Counted from the stretch's first letter, positions 31,836-44,318 are shown. The stretch is 64,000 nucleotides of DNA from Anabas testudineus (GCF_900324465.2 NC_046616.1:22253095-22317094), one strand, 5' to 3'. The notes: generated from the sequence alone by a model not told the origin. Made by a program: numbers and translations.

Positions 31836-33575
31836 AAGTTGTATGAAGATCACATGGAAGAAAGCATTTTACTTGGTAGGTTTATGTAATACATAATAAA
31901 CAAATACAGTACAAGTAGTGATGTATTTGTTTTATACCTTCAGTAAACATGTGTATGAAGTATATATAGTATATTAGCAGTGTAGTTGTACATAGATATG
32001 TAAGTACTGTGCTAAAGTATAATATTGCGGTACTTGTACTTTACTGGAGTATTTGCATTTTGTATTATTTTTACTTTTACTCCACTACATTCATTTTGAC
32101 ATCATTAGCTACTTTTTGCAGGATTAGATTCTTTCTAATAATAATCAATCTACATTAATAAAATGCTGATGTATCATTTAAGAATTAACATGATAATTAA
32201 TCATTAATATGGTTCAAATCAGCCCAACCTTTACTGACTGCTGTCATTGTTCCACAGCCTGTAGGTAACAACACATGTTAGTCAGAAACAAAAGTCTAGA
32301 CTAAACTACCATGTACTTAAAGTAACGTTTAGAGGTTTTACTGTAGTACTTTTAATTGTGGAGGGAAATTTAAGATGTACTTCTACTAGTGGAGTATTTT
32401 CCAGTACTTGCACTCTTTCTTGAGTATTGAGTATGTGTATTGTGTCAATCATTACTAGCATCACATTGTTCCCAGGCTGCACTCCAGGCTCCAGTCTCAA
32501 CATTTTGCACAATATTACATACAGTATAAATGAATTCATACATGATATTTTGAGCAGTGAAGACATGCACAGTCGTATACAGTCTCTTTACAAAGAGTCT
32601 CTTACAGGCTCTTTGCAGACAAATGTGTGTGTCTCACCCTGCGTCTGTGTGTGTTTCTCCCCTCAGCAGGTCAGTGTTGCTGTGCTGACTCAGCATGCAG
32701 CTGTTTTGTGTCCGGTTGCTCCCTCATAATGAGAATGAGAAGAGGCTGAACCTGTGACGGAACCGAACGGTCTTGCGAGGTCCACGCACCCTGTGGGACT
32801 TCTCATTTATTTAGAAAGAGTGCCTAAGAAGCTTCCCAACATCCTCACAGAAGCACATGAACACACAGGACATATACACGTTCAGATGCACAAGACTCCC
32901 AATTCATATGCACAGTGTAGATGTCAGTTACCAGGACATTTCAGACAATATTCAAGCTTGTTGCTCTTAGAAGGGTGTATGATGCTTGGCGGGGGAAGCA
33001 GTCCCTGACCTATGATGTCATAAAGGCTTTAAGGCTCAAGTTTTGTCGTTTGTAGAACTGTTGTCATGTGTCATTAAAGACATAAGACATCATGTGTAAA
33101 ATATTACTCTATAGCCAGACTGTATTTGTAAGCATGATAGAAAATACTGACTGGGAAGCTGCATGCTTACTGCTTCAATTAAGCCATACTGGTATCATTT
33201 TTGTTGTTTTTGTCTCTTTATTTACATGAACTTCCTTGTGTTAAATGTTTTCTGTTGTATTTTGTTTTTGTTTGTTTTTTCTAAAGTATTTGTTTAATGA
33301 AAAACTATTAAAACAAAAAACAAAAACATAATATACTATATGTTGAAACTGACAAATCATTACCAGTGTAAATGCCACAAGTATATCCATAACTTGCCAA
33401 CTGATAGCTCTCACATGCCAGTGACCTGCTAGAATATACAGGTAAATGTGCTATTACAGATATTTCTCCACTGGCTGCCTCTACGGGAGTGCGCGGCTTT
33501 GTATTGATGAACTGTCTGTGTATTTCACTGGGATTCCTCTATGCTCATAAATAAAACCTGTGTACAATCAGCATT
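31836..33575 (+). other. camk1g: camk1g 3' UTR, probably with two polyadenylation choices
   Basis: AATAAA at 31895-31900 would give a very short 3' UTR; AATAAA at 33549-33554 would give one of about 1.7 kb. A copy of the dispersed 'aagtac' repeat lies between them. No coding sequence was recognised. Confidence 0.5.
31975..32415. repeat. Dispersed 'ttttactccactaca' teleost repeat
   Basis: GTACTTGTACTTTACTGGAG, then TTTACTTTTACTCCACTACA and a closing AGTACTTGCACT, mark a long copy of the same family as 4490-4815. It would be included in the longer camk1g 3' UTR. Confidence 0.7.
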
Positions 33576-33729
33576 TGTCTTAATGTCTTAATGGTAGTAC
33601 TTTTCTTGATTTTAATAGTAAATTAGCAGACAGTTTGAAGTGCTACTGTCATGATGCCATGAGCTAGGACCAATTAGAATTTTCTTTATTTCTATATAAA
33701 CCTAAAAAAAAAAGCCTAAAACTAGATGA

Positions 33730-34110
33730 AGCTCTAGATGTATTTCTTGCAGCATGATCCATGTTTGGCTGAACTTGAGTTCACAGATGAATACTTTGAC
33801 ATTCTCCTGTAGTATTTCTTTATACAACTGAGAGACTGCAGCTCCATCAATAGTTGAAAATTATTCTGGTCGAGAAGCAGCAAAGCAGACCCAAGTCATC
33901 ACACTACCACCACCATCCAATGGAATGCAGTGTTTGTCACGATAAATAACTCTTTTTATTCAAGACAAAATGTTCTAATTGAGTCACTTGTCCACAGAAC
34001 ATTCTTTATCCAAATGGCCTTTAGCAAACTGTAGAACAGCACAAATGTTGCTTTTGGAATGGTGACACTTCCTCCTTGCAGCTCTTCCATAGACAATGTG
34101 GTTAAAACTG
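33730..34110 (-). mobile_element. Tc1/mariner-like transposase remnant, reverse strand
   Basis: On the reverse strand, pieces of a Tc1-type transposase appear in order but in different frames: IKNVLWTSDSI-like at about 34010 (family FWKNVLWTDET), GGGSVMTWVCFAASRPE at about 33920-33890, then IDGAAVSQLYKEILQENVKV at about 33850-33795. Stops and frameshifts are numerous, and neither terminal repeat was identified. It is an independent insertion from the copy at 6240, judging by orientation and divergence. Confidence 0.7.
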
Positions 34111-35684
34111 AGATTTAAAACTACAAATTCATGTAGACTAAAATTATAGGAAATAACCTAATGTTGTAAAGACATGGCAAAAAATGGTGGGACTATTGAA
34201 CAAAGTGCAACTGAAAGGTGATGTTTAGTCTTCATGCAGCTCGGAGCTATTATCCCATCCCCTGGCTGCGTTTTTCATTACATTTGCACTTTGAGAGATT
34301 CAAACTAAATTAATAATAAAAAGGGAAAGGATATTTGACTTTATGTAACTCTGTGGCCTGACGTAGGATGCCTAATTAAACTGGCCTTCAAACCAATCAC
34401 CGGGATGTTCTTCTTCAGTAGATTAGATGACTCAGCTTTTAGATGCAGCCAAGATTAACAAGAGCAGTGTATTTAGAGCAGCGGGATACAGTCGGCGTGA
34501 ATTACAGCGAGTCATGTCTCTCAAGCTTTTATTGAACTATTGAAATCAGGATAAGCTGAAAAATGTTTGTTGCTATATTGGCATAGTGCACTGTACTGTA
34601 ATCTTCAGCCTTTAATCACAGCTCTTTGCTAAGCTGGAAACAGCAGGAAGACCCTCATTTTATACAAACAGATTGTACATCCAAAGTTCACCTTTAAAAG
34701 TCATCAAATCACTGTGTGTGTGTCAGTTTTTAGCTTATTTATATGCATTATAAATCCCTGTGTATATTTACCCTTTCCCCCCCGAACCCCGGTTGAAAGA
34801 GCCTTCACATGAACACACATCATTAAAAGTCCTCACCCCTGCCGCACAGCGTGGTTGACTCAGTGAAGCCCAGTGTTGAGACAGATGGTGCATTCAAACA
34901 GAAGAAGCCAGAAATATGGGCCAAAGGTCTCCAAACAACCCCAACCTTTTCCCGGCAGTAGCGAACGTAAATGCCCAGAATCCAAAGTGAGCAGCTCAAA
35001 GAGGAACATTATTGACAGCGTAATTATAGTGATAATACCAGCAGCGTTTGTGCAGAGTTTGTGTCCAAACCAGGGGAAAGGTTGTTCTTGAATTTAGCCA
35101 CATTTCATCACTGCTCAGCTAAAGGTCAAATGTTCATCAGCAAACCACTAAAGGAGTCATTACAACATCAGATGTGCATAAGGGTTTTTTATTTCTGTGT
35201 TTAGATATCATGTAACTACTGCATGGCTTATTTTGCAGATAGTGTAATCCTACATTCAGTGTGTTAGCAAAGTGACGGACATTAACAAGAAAAGCAGACG
35301 TCTGATGTATATAGTCACTCTATTACTGCTGCTGTGTGGCCTTTTACTCACTTCAAAACTAAATCGGTTACAGATGAATAGATCTATGCTACAGCCTTGA
35401 TAGAGGCCTGTTGTTGACATATTTAAAGAAATGTCGATCTCATGGTGCCTAGAGGAAAAGTCAAGGAAATCTCCATAGTCAGCAGAATTCATCATCTTAT
35501 CATCAAGGATGTTAAACCACATTTCCTGCCAATCGGCTAATAGAAGTTGAGATGTTTCCCTTGGTTAATGACATTTTTCATGCTGCCCATCATGTGAAGG
35601 TTGTGTGTGGACAGGGCACAACACTGGAACCAGTGATGATGTGCAGCAGATATATTAATGGTGTTTACAGTTGTGCCCGGTTTA

Positions 35685-35775
35685 CTTTTACATTTACATT
35701 TAGTCATTTAGCAGACGCTTTTATCCAAAGTGACTTACAGGTGAGGAACAAGGCAAGCAAACAAAATCTAAGTCA
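35685..35775. repeat. Common teleost interspersed repeat ('catttagtcatttagcagacgc')
   Basis: TTTACATTTAGTCATTTAGC, then AGACGCTTTTATCCAAAGTG and ACTTACAG, is a core I recognise from very many fish loci. The family name is left open because similar cores occur in several element types. Confidence 0.7.
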
Positions 35776-36249
35776 AGGAGAAAAAGTTACAGCCAAATTA
35801 ATTTAAACTCTGGTTCTTTACCTGCATATTTGCAAACATTAGTTTATGTATAATTCACCCAAAGTTTTAATATTTATTTAAAACTAAATCTCAAACTGAC
35901 TGTTACCTGGCATGTTTACAAAATGCACAGTCAGCTCCAATTCAACTCAGTGTTTGGTCCAAATTAAAATGATTGGTGGTGCCAGCTGCACGTGAGTGAG
36001 TATAATTCCCTGAACTCCTGGAGGTTGTCTCCTGTTGTCTCTGCCTGCGCGATCAGTGCGTACTGGATTGATTCCTTCTGTTTATTTTGCGTCCTGACAG
36101 TATCGTGCGCCACCAGCTATATTTAATCACGGCTCAGACCTTGTTGTTCTATTTAAAAACTGGTTGCAGTGTTTCACAAATATTGTTTTACCTTCACCTT
36201 TTATAAGTCTGTTATTTGGAGGTGATACTGCTGCTGGCTACTGTGTACG

Positions 36250-36250
<1 letters not shown>

Positions 36251-36289
<39 letters not shown>
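36251..36289. repeat. AC dinucleotide microsatellite
   Basis: An uninterrupted AC run of about 19 units. Confidence 0.95.
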
Positions 36290-36290
<1 letters not shown>

Positions 36291-36862
36291 GAACATGTTC
36301 AACTTTAATAGAGCATGCGCTGTGGATCCACTGCCAACGCTGCTGTGTTTGTTTGGCTGTTTGAAACCAGCTGTCCATTAGTCCAGGAAACGCGTGGTGA
36401 CATTAAATATTATAAACACTGGAGAGAACATTTTGATCTGAACACGCGCATTGGTGCGTAACGGCGCGAGTGTCCAGTCCGGAACGGAGCAGACAAAGTG
36501 CCCGCAGAGCTCATCAGGACGACTGAACAGCACACTGGACGAAATGTTTTGGTGCCAAACGTGTGTGCAGATGTTGCTCCGACATGCAGACGTCTCGTGA
36601 CGTTGTCAAGTTGTCATTTGCACCGAGTAATGATGACACGTCCCTCTGTGACAAAGATCAGACACATTTCACAACACGCCTGACTTCGCTCCCTACTCTC
36701 CCTGCGCTCAGGGAACGAGGTCAAAGGGCGGAGAGCTGCAGACGTACACACGTACACACGCGCGCGCGCGCGTCGACCCCTGCGATCAGTCGCTGCGTCA
36801 TTGTCATCTCCATTGTCAGACAGCGTGCGTGAGTCAGATCGGGTCAGCGCTGCATGAGGGCT

Positions 36863-36869
36863 GGGGGGG

Positions 36870-36901
<32 letters not shown>
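36863..36901. repeat. Long poly-G run (G7 C G31)
   Basis: Seven G, one C, then 31 G in a row end at 36901. The run can form a G-quadruplex on this strand. Homopolymers this long are also frequent sites of sequencing or assembly error, so the exact length should not be trusted. Confidence 0.9.
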
Positions 36902-36902
<1 letters not shown>

Positions 36903-37145
36903 ACTCTATTGAACAGCCAGCGCTCAATCGAGGGTACTCCATGTGTAACCACACAGTTGTCAAACAATAGTTGTCAACAAATAAGTGGGAGTGGCTTTGC
37001 GCGCAGATGCACCGTGATTGGACGGTCACGGGCAAAGGTAAAGAAGAAAGGTGAAAAGACACAACAACAACAAACGACTCCTGCTGATGCTGTTTGATTT
37101 GATTTATCAAATCAATACATTAAATATATTTATCATCATTGTGCA

Positions 37146-37168
37146 GATAGATAGATAGATAGATAGAC

Positions 37169-37209
<41 letters not shown>
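37146..37209. repeat. GATA tetranucleotide microsatellite
   Basis: About 16 GATA units with one GACA interruption. Confidence 0.95.
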
Positions 37210-37647
37210 CTACAGCACTCTTCAGTGTATTTAGAACAGGTTTATGCTGAGCTGTGTGACACATACACACCTCTCGTGCTCTCTCTCTCCTCCAGGGAAT
37301 ATTTGTTTCACTTCTGGCCTCAGAAGCTCCTGAGCTCGTGCCCTTTTACCCAAACAAGTTCCACTGTCCAAAAAGCAGCTGCGTTACAATAACCTCATGA
37401 ATATGCATTTTGTCGCCGCTGTGGGAGTTGACCTCACTCCACTTGTCTTTAAAACCTGCTTCTGCCTCTTGTCTCCCTGCCTGCGAATGCCTGAATGGGC
37501 CGAACACTGAGAAGAAGTCCGGATCTGGTGCGCGCTTTCCAGTGAGTATGAGCAGTCTGTGCGTAAAGACTCGATCGATTGGTTTTGTTTTTGAGCTGTT
37601 TCCTCTAACAAAACTTCAACTTCAACAGGCTAAACAACCAACACAAT

Positions 37648-38013
37648 ATGGAAACCATTGGCGAGATCATCCCATTTGCTAAGGAGATGCTGAACCAGAG
37701 GCCCAACCGGAGCATGCTGAAGATGTACATGCTCGGCTCCACCCTGGCCATGCTCGGAGTGATTGGTGGAATGGTGGAGATGGTTTTGCTGCCATTTGGG
37801 GATGAGGAGACTGTTGAGGACGAACCAGTAGTGCTGACCGTGCAGAAGAAGAGGAAGAAGAAGCAGCAGAAGCAGCAGGCGGTGGAGTCACACACGACCC
37901 TGGTTCTCCCTGAAGTAGTGGACATGCTGGAGATAGAAGAGAACGAGGCCAAAGCCAAACGCATGGTGACTGCTCGGCGGAGAGGCTCGGCCAACCGCCT
38001 TCATGCTTCTTAG
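37648..38013 (+). CDS. g0s2: G0/G1 switch protein 2 (ATGL inhibitor), single coding exon
   Basis: G0S2 binds and inhibits adipose triglyceride lipase on lipid droplets and also acts at mitochondria. The 121-residue product starts METIGEIIPFAKEML (human METVQELIPLAKEMM) and ends NRLHAS (human NRQHAS). The hydrophobic segment LKMYMLGSTLAMLGVIGGMV (about 24-43) matches the part of G0S2 that contacts the lipase. A lysine-rich stretch (KKRKKKQQKQQ) follows at about 67-77. The 5' UTR appears split by an 87-base intron: donor after 37541 (gtgagtatg), acceptor ending at 37628 (cttcaacag). The coding part has no intron, as in mammals. AATAAA lies at 38290-38295. It is downstream of camk1g on the same strand, as expected from human 1q32. 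Confidence 0.95.
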   Translation: METIGEIIPFAKEMLNQRPNRSMLKMYMLGSTLAMLGVIGGMVEMVLLPFGDEETVEDEPVVLTVQKKRKKKQQKQQAVESHTTLVLPEVVDMLEIEENEAKAKRMVTARRRGSANRLHAS

Positions 38014-38299
38014 AGAAACTCTCCCTCTTGGTGTAAATGGACAGTGCAGTTGCAATGTTGATGGTAAAAGGTGGGAAATGTCATTGGTTCCTTTGTACTT
38101 ATTGTATTATGTCAGATTTGGTGAAATGTGCAGTTTGCCCCTGTTTACTGGGAAACAAGAGCTGTGTGGAAGCTGAAAACTGCAGGGTACAGTAATGTCT
38201 GGCTGCTGGGCAGCAGATACTCACAGATGTGATGTGATTTGATGAATGTGGAAGAAATAGGATGTGTGTGATTTAGTTCATTTTGCACAAATAAAACTA

Positions 38300-39185
38300 T
38301 TTTTCATCTAGCAAGTGACTTTTTTTCTTTTTTTTATTGTAACCTGTTGAATATTAAAGTGTGTTTCTATTGACAGCTTTTCATTATGGCTGCAACTGAT
38401 AATAGCTGATAATACGAATCATTTTCATCATCAATCCATCTTCTTCTCTTGTCTCTAAAATTCCACAAAATAGTGGGAAAAGTAGTTATATTCCCACAGT
38501 AACTAGTTTAAATTACTTGGTTCAACTCAAGACATACAGTTTACCATGATATGAAACAAAATAAAATCAGCTCTAAATGATAAGCTGGAACTTAAAAGAG
38601 TTAAATATATAATAATTCATTCACTTTCTGGAACTCGGTCAATCTATTAATCAGCCAAAGGTGGCAGCTCCAAAGGAAACCTGACTCCAGACCATGAGCA
38701 GTGATGCTGACATGGAGATTATGTATTTATGTCATAGATATGTTCACTTTAATTTAACAGTTCCTACCCTTCACAGCAGCTCTGCTTCCCATTAGGAACG
38801 TGACTGTGCTGTAAGAAATGAGGAACAGAACAGACAACCCTCATTCTATGGAAAAATGCACCCCAAACATCAGCTGAGGTTCGTGTGTGTTGTGTGTCAC
38901 TGAAGTGTTTATTGCACAGGAGTTATGATGGCAAGGCTGTACAATAATATATGTTTTGTAAACTAAATACATTTGTATTTCTTAGCAAGTAATAATAAAA
39001 ACAGATAAAAGAACCATGAGGCTGGAACAGGTCAGTGTGACTGGTTGTGATTGATGTGAATTTTTATTTTTTTATTCAAATGTTAAAAAGTATTCTGGAT
39101 TACAACCACACAGCAGGTGTAATCCTACATAGAAACACTAGAGGGCAGAATCACACCTAATATTTAAACTTAACATCCGGTCGAA
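38300..39185. other. Spacer between g0s2 and taf8
   Basis: AT-rich sequence with no coding exon or named repeat that I can identify. Confidence 0.5.
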
Positions 39186-39200
39186 TGGCGGAAATGACGT
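39180..39200 (+). promoter_or_regulatory. taf8: Possible taf8 core promoter motifs (YY1-like and CRE half-site)
   Basis: GAATGGCGG followed at once by AAATGACGTTG lies about 115 bases upstream of the taf8 start codon. ATGGCGG resembles a YY1 core, which is common at TATA-less housekeeping promoters, and TGACGT resembles a CRE half-site. There is no TATA box nearby. The assignment rests on motif and position only. Confidence 0.35.
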
Positions 39201-39300
39201 TGTACATTAGCTCCGTGTTTACTAACGGAGGCTAATCCGTCGTTAAAGTCACTATATATATATTCGTTTAATTCATTCATTATTCTCCAACTAGTCACTG

Positions 39301-42300
39301 ATGGCGGATCCCACAGTAGCATCAGGAGGTTCCCTAAACTCAGGAGGGGTAAGGAACATCTCTGTTAGCAGGATACAGGTTTACGGTGTTTAGCTAGCAG
39401 TCAGAGCTGAGGCTCAAATGTGTTTGACAAGGATATAGAAATAAGTGAACTCTAACCAACAACCTGCTGCTCGCTGGTATAGAATGTGGAGTTACCTGGT
39501 CACCGTGTACATGGTTAATCTTTCTCTAAGTGCTAATGAATCAATAATAATGGGTTAGCTAATGGTACCAACAGCAGCGGAAACGCACGTTTGCATGTCG
39601 TGAAAACGTCTCTACACAAATCTTCTGTGCACAGTTCGTGTATTTGTGTGAATCGGACCAGAAATGATAAGTCAGTCAGTCCACTAGCTTCGTCAGTTGA
39701 CAGAAAAATGTAATGGCAACGATTATGGGCCTTTGTGTTTGCTTTGCAAACTGAATGTTTTAGAGTTTTGAAAAAAAACATTTAGGACGTGGAGGTCATT
39801 TTAAGCAATGTTGTTACATTTTATAGACTAAACCCCTGATAGATTTACTGAAAAGATCCGCAGCAGATTAATAGATATTAGAAATAATTATTAGTTGCAG
39901 CTTCACTTGCAGGGTAGACATCAGTCCAGGTGGCCCACACCCCCAGAAACTGTGAAAGTCCAGACTTTCCTATCTATGTCTGAATGTTTTGTACAATACT
40001 TACTACTCATACAACCATGATGAGACCTCCATATTGTACCATTGTCTTCTTGAAGGGACCCCGTTTTATCCAATTCCTTCCAATGTTACTTTGTCATGTA
40101 AAGAGTCAGAAAACCTTGACCGAAATAATACTGTACCATCATAGCTGTATTTTGTTGCTGTAACTGGCATTTTATTTTCATTATAAGTCATTATCAATGC
40201 ATCTTTTCTAATGATTAATTGCTGAGAATATAAAATGTCTGAAAATAAAGGGAGTCTGGCCATATATATATATATATGTATATAGATAAACATATTTACA
40301 TATTTTGATTGGTCCTGTTGTCTGATCAGAGGTTGAGTTTTTTCATTTTAGCTCATTATCTTCAGCACTCAAATCAGTTTACTTTACATAGCCCAGACAA
40401 AAACTTACCGCAAGGGAATTCAGCACAGCTGAAGTCCCACTATTCCTAATTAAGAGAAGAAAAACTGCCTAAAGATTCTTTAACTGGCAAAAAATGGATG
40501 AAACTTCAGGATTCAGAGGGCAGATTTCCTCCTTTCCACCATCTGTATCTATTATTCCTTTTACCTTTTTGTTCTTAGCGTGGAGGTGGTGGGAAAGCTG
40601 CTTCCAGCCCAGCAGAGAACTACCACCTTGCCAGACGTCGCACCCTGCAGGTTGTTGTCAGTGCCCTCCTCACTGAGTGTGGCTTTGAGAGCGCAGAGAA
40701 AGTGGCGGTGGAGACCCTCACTGAGATGATGCAGAGTTGTACGTATGAATAATGAAGCAGGGCTTCCATTTACTGAGAATGGTAATTTTGATGGACCATT
40801 ATGAAGATCACACTCTCTCAATGCTCTGTTTTTATCTTTTTTTTCCAGATATAACTGAAATTGGTCGTTGTGCAAAAGCGTATTGTGAGCACACAGCCAG
40901 AAGCATACCAACACTGTCGGATACAGTGATCTCACTTATTGAAATGGGTGAGTCCTGGAGGACACTTATAGATTATACAATGACAATACAGCAAAATATC
41001 AGCGATGTCATTGAATGTGTTTGTGTCTCTGCAGGTTTCAGTGTCGACACACTGCCTGTATATGCCAAAAGGTCACAGAGGATGGTCATAACTGCCCGTG
41101 AGTAGAGTTTAAATTTCTAAATTGAATGGAATCTGACCAAATGTGGTCCATTTTCTTTTTGTTTACTTCACCAATTTACTTTAAGTTTGAATGAAAAACA
41201 CATTTTTGACAAATGTTTGCATTTTATGAATTTCAGCTCCAGTGACAAATCATCCTGTGACTCCCAAAGCGCTGTCAGCAGGACAGAAACGCACACATCC
41301 GCCTCACATCCCAAGCCACTTCCCAGAGTTCCCTGACCCTCACACCTACATCAAAACACCCGTGAGTTAAAAGTTTACTCAGTGCTCTTCATCAAGATCG
41401 TAATCAAGATGTTGTCTTTGAACATATAATTGATTTTAAAGCATTTAGAATCTGCCTGAGGGACCCTTCAGTGTCAACACTGTAGTCAGAGCATTTTCTA
41501 GTCACTAAAAACATTCAGAAGGCTGTTCTTTCTTCAGGCATTCAGAGAGCCTGTGTCAGAATATCAGGTTGTGAGAGAGAAGGCAGCCACTCAGAGGAGA
41601 GACGTGGAGCGAGCTCTCACACGCTTCATGGCTAAGACGGGAGAAACTCAGAGCCTCTTCAAAGACGATATCACTGCCTTCCCATGTGAGTCTTCTTGCC
41701 AAGATCATCTGTATTTGAAATATCATTTGTTGTCATCTTTGATGTGTGCGTGTCCAACATGCTACTTGAAGTGTGCTGTATTTATGTGCATTTTAACTGC
41801 TGCAACTGTCTTGCCAGTGATCGCAGCACGGCCAAGCGTGATTCCGTATCTCAGTGCCCTCCTGCCCTCAGAACTGGAACTGCAGACTCTGGAGGAGACG
41901 GACTCCTCTGAGCAGGACGACCAGACGGACGGCGAGAACACAGCTGGAAACGCCATCAGTGTAAGTTTGACAGCTTGAGCTCAGAGTCTGACACATCAAG
42001 TTTCTCTCTGAGGTCCTGGATTTTCCATGAAATAATTTCTCCACAGGACTTTATCTGTTTCCCACAATATATCTTGATGTTAATTAAACTGTACCCGTCA
42101 AACTAAATATTTAGCATGACATATTGTTAGCGTGAGACATAGACACAGCGACAGCATGGAAGATGGTGACTGATCTTCCATGCTGTTCCATTTGTCTGTC
42201 TTAAGAAGCCCAGCCAATGCGGTTTATACAGACTACTTAGGAAAAAAGAGAGAAAATAACTGTAAAATGAATCTAACTTAAGGATGTAGTTACTGTAGAT

Positions 42301-42696
42301 GTTCCTCAGTGGTGATGTCACAACCAGAAACTGGTTCTTAACAGTAAAGACTGGAATCTATGGAAACTATTTTCTCTGTGGGCTGGCAGCAAGCTGTTAG
42401 TGTTTGAAATGTCAAAAATGGTATCCTCGTTCCCAGTTATGTTAAGCTAATTGCCTGCCTCTCGTAGTTGTAAGAGTATAACTATAAAGGTTCTGGGGCC
42501 ATGGCGGAGTGTACTACAGCTCACTTCCATCTTTGTTTCTGCCTCCCTCCTTAAGGATGATCCAGGAGCTGATAAAGAGAACTCCATGCTTCCTCCTAGT
42601 GGTGTTGTTCCCTCCACAAAGGCCAATGAGGACAACATGATCGACAACCCATACCTCCGTCCGGTCAAGAAACCCAAAGTAAGGAGGAAGAAATGA
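39301..42696 (+). CDS. taf8: TAF8, TFIID subunit 8 (8 coding exons)
   Basis: TAF8 is a histone-fold subunit of general transcription factor TFIID that pairs with TAF10 and carries it to the nucleus with TAF2. Exons: 39301-39348, 40579-40738, 40849-40947, 41035-41097, 41237-41361, 41538-41685, 41818-41960, 42556-42696. They sum to 927 bases in frame, 308 aa (human 310). The histone fold spans about 25-105 (ARRRTLQVVVSALLTECGFE ... RSIPTLSDTVISLIEMGFSV). A conserved proline-rich middle follows (HPPHIPSHFPEFPDPHTYIK), then QRRDVERALTRFMAKTGETQ and a basic tail NPYLRPVKKPKVRRKK, the likely nuclear localisation signal. Exon 1 is short and Gly/Ser-rich. AATAAA at 42948-42953 ends the gene 127 bases before the cimap3 stop codon on the other strand. 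Confidence 0.96.
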
Positions 42697-43079
42697 CCTG
42701 AGCCAACAGACTTGTGTTTGACACAGTGCTCGGTGCTTTCAGCGGCCTAGTCAGCAGATCCCTGCAGAGAGAGGAGCTGCCCAGCTTTCCCTCAGTGCTG
42801 GGACCAGCACTGACTTTGACGTACTGACTGACTTCCATTGAAGAACCTTTTTTCTGTTGTGTTAACTGTCTTTTTTTCCTGAAAGCACTCACTTTTTGTA
42901 AACATCATAGTGTAATATACAGAAGACAGCAACATGCTCATTTTGTAAATAAAGAAAAATAAGTTTCTTTCTTTTTTTTTTTAAACTCTTTGATATACAG
43001 CTTTTTTGACTTTGAGTCCGGCATATAATGTTCTTGCGGTGCCGTTGTCATGCTGAGTTTTCATCCACCAGCTTTAGAG

Positions 43080-44318
43080 TTAATAGTACAGACTCAGGTA
43101 GGCCACTCTGCTCCTGTGTTTCAGGAATTCCTTTTCACTGTTTAGCTAGAGGGGAAAAAACAAGAGTATTACATGTTGCTTTAGAAAACAGGACACACGA
43201 GAAATTCATCCAACAAATGGAAGTTGAATTTGAAAATGATAATTTTCACTGGAATGATCATAATCACATTATCATTCTGTCTTCTGCTACAGTAATGCTG
43301 AAGTAGACATTAGAAATGTGCCATTCATCAACGATCAGGGATTTACACTTATATCTTCAGAAAACTTCAGTGTCATTGTTGCACATTAATGTTTGTACAT
43401 GTATGACCTGGGTGCCACTGCCAGATTGTTTTATATTACAGAGTAAAAACATTAAGGGATTATAGGTGTATCAGGAAATAGGGCTTCCTTCACCCACCTT
43501 CACCCTGTATGACTTCTTCTCCAACTGAGGCAGCCGGGACCAGTCTGGCCTCCCAAAGCACGTGGGCCAGCTCACTTTTCTGTTGGTCAGTGCATGGTGA
43601 GAGTAGGACCCGGGTCTGCAGCACAGGACAACATCTGTCAGCATCTGTCAGCTGGGGTCCATTAGAGCTGGATAGAGTGTGTGTGTGTCTCTGAGTGACT
43701 CACCCTGGGCTGTCCTCGGCTGTGGACCACATGCTTTGGAACCTTTGTGTGGTTGAGTTGAAGGGTGTCCTGCTCGGAGGGGGGATTCTGGACTGGCTTT
43801 GATCCTGCTGATACTGCTGTGGTGAAGGGGTCTCGTTCTGGAGATGGACATTATAAAGACATCGTCGAGGCCAAATACCACGCTACATCTGGTGATGCTT
43901 ATTTGTCAGTTTAACTAACCTTGCTGCAGGGAGGGAAGCGGGCTGCAGTCCTGGCAGAGAGGCCGTATCCTTTCCTACTGCCCGGTGTCGTCTGCAGCTC
44001 GGACATCATGGTGCCAAACTGGGGAGCAAAAGTTAAGAATTACAACAACGGTCAGGAGACTGCGGCTTGTAAAACGTCCATCTCTGTTTTGGTTAAATTC
44101 AAACAGTAGAATAAAGTATTTTAGAAAAACAGCTGTATTTGTACGGGTTAATGTTACCACAGACACACCTCGTGGTTGTCATAGCAGCCGGGCCCGACAT
44201 GCGGAGCGTCCCGTCGTGACATTTGGTTTCCCAGCCGGTCTGGAGCATAATGCAGGGGAAAGAGCTTCCTCTCCTGAGAGCTGCCAAAAAACACACGCTG
44301 AGCAGGTGCCGCTGACAT
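43080..44318 (-). CDS. cimap3: CIMAP3 / pitchfork (ciliary microtubule-associated protein; 5 exons)
   Basis: Pitchfork (PIFO) acts at the base of the primary cilium, where it was linked to Aurora A activation and cilium disassembly. Exons on the reverse strand, 5' to 3': 44318-44169, 44018-43920, 43837-43704, 43615-43504, 43145-43080. They total 561 bases in frame, 186 aa (human 191). Exon 1 carries FGSSQERKLFPLHYAPDRLG and PHVGPGCY (human FGTCQQRKLFPHFHPPNLIG and PHRGPGCY). Exon 2 has KGYGLSARTAARF, exon 3 TPFNSTTQRF, exons 3-4 SPGPGSY then SWPTCFGRPDW, and exon 5 KHRSRVAYLSLYY at the stop. PGPGSY-type repeats are typical of the SHIPPO/CIMAP group. No single exon exceeds 150 bases, so it is easily missed. 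An X-box lies 124 bases upstream. Confidence 0.92.

Larger units (their letters stand above)
33576..37300. other. Spacer between camk1g and g0s2
   Basis: No gene was recognised. It contains a Tc1-like remnant at 33730-34110, a common fish repeat at 35685-35775, an AC microsatellite at 36251-36289, a CG-rich stretch with a short CGCGCG run near 36760, a G31 run at 36871-36901 and a GATA array at 37146-37209. In human, LAMB3 lies between CAMK1G and G0S2; I see no laminin exon here. Confidence 0.55.

Noticed and set aside
36614-36967. Reverse-strand frame with a long poly-proline stretch
   Set aside because: The prolines are the complement of the G31 homopolymer, and the flanks show no family likeness or splice support.
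42121-42445. Possible repeat in taf8 intron 7 (GTTATGTTAAGCTAATTGCC nearby)
   Set aside because: There is only a weak likeness to the 'gctaagctaa' family, not enough to call a copy.
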